Of a stretch of 8,171 nucleotides of DNA, positions 6,670 through 8,171 are shown piece after piece (positions within the stretch are counted from its first letter, which is position 1; the number at the start of each line of letters is the position of its first letter). The translations under genes were made by a program, and so were the position numbers. The notes under the pieces are model-generated. The model saw only the letters and a program-made list of their open reading frames with translations, searched no databases and had not been told where the DNA came from. Source of the DNA: Methylomicrobium sp. (GTDB taxonomy: Bacteria > Pseudomonadota > Gammaproteobacteria > Methylococcales > Methylomonadaceae); NCBI GenBank assembly GCA_007135635.1, contig SLIO01000354.1:1-8171 (forward strand). Direction: 5' to 3'.

Positions 6670-7608
6670 TTAATCCTGAACGGCAGGCAAAGGTTCGGCT
6701 TCGGCCAAGATAATTGGCTCGTCGACATTCGGACTAATTTTCGTTTCCATCCGTGAAGCCATCAACATCGCCAGCATTGCAGCTATTTTATCGCGCATTT
6801 CACGCCTATCGATAATCATGTCGATTGCGCCGTGCTCTTGCAGAAACTCGCTACGTTGAAAACCTTCGGGCAATTTTTCTCGAACGGTTTGCTCGATGAC
6901 GCGGGGTCCTGCAAAACCGATCAAAGCATTTGGCTCGGCGACATTGATATCGCCAAGCATCGCCAAACTCGCCGAAACGCCGCCCATCGTCGGGTCGGTC
7001 ATACACGAAATAAACGGCAACCCCGCTTCTGACAAGCGGGTCAAGGCCGCGCTGGTTTTAGCCATTTGAAACAGTGAAAACAATGATTCCTGCATGCGGG
7101 CACCGCCGCTGGCGGTAAAAACAATGAACGGCGCACCGATTTCAAGGCTCTTGTTAACACCTCGAACAAAACGCTCACCGACAACCGAACCCATCGAACC
7201 ACCCATGAAACTAAAATCAAACGCGGCAGCCACGATATCCTTATTCTTGAGCTTACCCTTAATCACTACCAAGGCATCACTTTCCTTGGTCTGTTTTTGC
7301 GCTTGGCTGATGCGGTCTTTATATCGCTTGGAATCCTTGAATCTAAGTGGATCGGTCGGTTTGATTTGTTGGCCGATTTCTTCTTGATCCTGTTCATCGA
7401 GAAATAATGCCAAGCGAACTCTAGCCGATACACGCATATGGTGATTGCATTTAGGGCATACACTGGAATTACGTTCCAATTCGTTGTTATAAAGAATCGC
7501 GTTACAATTCGGGCACTTGGTCCATAACCCCTCAGGCACCGCGCCTTTTTTCTTGTTATTCCCGTCTGTTCTAATAGTTGAAGGGACCAGTTTTTCAAAC
7601 CAACTCAT
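6670..7608 (-). CDS. accD: Acetyl-CoA carboxylase carboxyltransferase subunit beta
   Basis: A 312-residue cytoplasmic subunit that with AccA transfers carboxyl from carboxybiotin-BCCP to acetyl-CoA, making malonyl-CoA for fatty acid synthesis. The N-terminal zinc ribbon is intact: Cys32, Cys35, Cys51 and Cys54 in [11 protein letters not shown] and [12 protein letters not shown]. The crotonase-like carboxyltransferase domain follows (about 90-285), with the oxyanion-forming segments [11 protein letters not shown] (165-175) and [17 protein letters not shown] (204-220) and the conserved [10 protein letters not shown] (232-241). The length is close to the E. coli protein (304). GGAG lies eight bases before the ATG. 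It starts 36 bp after the trpA stop, so the two are probably co-transcribed. The 206-bp spacer downstream, before folC, is the largest inside the block. Confidence 0.97.
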   Translation of the reverse strand: MSWFEKLVPSTIRTDGNNKKKGAVPEGLWTKCPNCNAILYNNELERNSSVCPKCNHHMRVSARVRLALFLDEQDQEEIGQQIKPTDPLRFKDSKRYKDRISQAQKQTKESDALVVIKGKLKNKDIVAAAFDFSFMGGSMGSVVGERFVRGVNKSLEIGAPFIVFTASGGARMQESLFSLFQMAKTSAALTRLSEAGLPFISCMTDPTMGGVSASLAMLGDINVAEPNALIGFAGPRVIEQTVREKLPEGFQRSEFLQEHGAIDMIIDRREMRDKIAAMLAMLMASRMETKISPNVDEPIILAEAEPLPAVQD

Positions 7609-7644
7609 ATTTTAAACTCCGAATTCGCTCATGTGATCGACGAC

Positions 7645-8171
7645 TTATTCATCCATCGCAGCGCGCATGGCTTTAAGTAAATCGACTATTTCGGAACAGG
7701 CCTGCTCCGGATTATCCAAATTCGCTTCGATTTTACTGATCAAGGCGCTACCGACAACGACTCCGTCACCTAAATGAGCCACTGTCTTCGCTGTTTCGGC
7801 ATCCTTGACACCGAAGCCGATACCAATCGGCAATCGAGTATTGGCACGGATCAACTTCAGCCTTTCCTCGACATCGGCGGCGTTCAAATGCCCGGCACCG
7901 GTCACGCCCTTGAGTGAAACGTAGTAAATATAACCACTGCCCGCCGCATCCATTTTACGAATGCGTTCTTCATTGCTATTAGGCGCCAACAAAAAAATCG
8001 GATCGATACCGCGTTCTTTCAGCAACGAAACACACAATTCGGCCTCTTCGGGCGGCAAATCAACCGTCAGCACGCCATCGATTTCGACGCGTTGCGCCGC
8101 ATTTGCGAAATCCTCATAACCCATTGCCTCGATCGGATTCAAATACCCCATCAATACCACCGGCGTTCGGT
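7645..8171 (-). CDS. trpA: Tryptophan synthase alpha subunit (C-terminal part, cut by window edge)
   Basis: The frame is open to the right edge, so the 5' part lies outside; the visible piece is about 175 of a usual 265-270 residues. TrpA cleaves indole-3-glycerol phosphate to indole, which is channelled to TrpB. The visible beta/alpha-barrel landmarks are VLMGYLNPIEAMGYEDF, DGVLTVDLPPEEA, PIFLLAPNS, YIYYVSLKGVTGA (mobile loop 6 region) and the phosphate-binding IGIGFGV and VVVGSALISKIE. The two catalytic acids (Glu49 and Asp60 in Salmonella numbering) would be upstream of the window and cannot be checked. The first in-frame ATG in view (8160) is internal: the preceding codons for Arg-Thr-Pro continue the family sequence. 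In related genomes trpF and trpB lie upstream, which is expected but not seen here. Confidence 0.95.
   Translation of the reverse strand, partial: RTPVVLMGYLNPIEAMGYEDFANAAQRVEIDGVLTVDLPPEEAELCVSLLKERGIDPIFLLAPNSNEERIRKMDAAGSGYIYYVSLKGVTGAGHLNAADVEERLKLIRANTRLPIGIGFGVKDAETAKTVAHLGDGVVVGSALISKIEANLDNPEQACSEIVDLLKAMRAAMDE

Noticed and set aside
6474..6728. 84-codon minus-strand frame spanning the end of accD and the spacer
   Set aside because: It overlaps accD in another frame and runs through the repeat element; the predicted peptide (with HERHNK-type runs) is what CACGAAA repeats give when translated.
1..8171. CRISPR array, tRNA, rRNA, integrase, transposase or toxin-antitoxin genes
   Set aside because: I looked for regular repeat-spacer patterns, tRNA-like cloverleafs and recombinase motifs on both strands and saw none; apart from the 127-bp element the region is ordinary core genome.

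Overview
The window reads as chromosomal core-metabolism DNA from a gammaproteobacterium, most likely a methylotroph of the Methylococcales (type I methanotroph) group. Three things point there. The gene order trpA-accD-folC-dedD-cvpA-purF-metZ matches the gammaproteobacterial accD-folC-dedD-cvpA-purF-metZ block known from Pseudomonas, with trpA directly upstream of accD. The protein sequences closely resemble gammaproteobacterial orthologues. A MxaD-like periplasmic protein, a family tied to methanol oxidation, ends the block. The genus cannot be fixed from this sequence alone.

Layout, read right to left because every full gene is on the minus strand: the 3' part of trpA (last step of tryptophan synthesis, cut by the window edge), accD (acetyl-CoA carboxylase beta subunit), a 206-bp spacer holding an AT-rich hairpin and an inverted-repeat element made of CACGAAA-like units, folC (folylpolyglutamate/dihydrofolate synthase), a dedD-type inner-membrane protein with two SPOR domains, cvpA, purF (first committed step of purine synthesis) and metZ (O-succinylhomoserine sulfhydrylase). 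From folC to purF the genes are 9 to 21 bp apart and the purF-metZ gap is 60 bp, so folC-dedD-cvpA-purF-metZ is probably one transcription unit. Whether transcription runs through from accD across the repeat-bearing spacer is open.

After metZ comes a 190-bp gap with a perfect TATAAT box, then a separate unit: an exported SRPBCC/MxaD-like gene with its own Shine-Dalgarno and a very strong intrinsic terminator (12-bp stem, U8). At the extreme left, plus-strand bases 2-52 look like the C-terminal end of a convergent gene, so the terminator probably serves both sides.

The block joins housekeeping pathways (fatty acid, folate/one-carbon, purine, sulfur amino acid synthesis). Folate one-carbon units feed purine and methionine synthesis, which gives folC, purF and metZ a metabolic link. 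I do not see a new defence, mobile or biosynthetic system here. The points most worth checking are the dispersed-repeat-like element in front of folC, the duplicated SPOR domain, the isolated MxaD-like gene and the corrected cvpA and folC starts.
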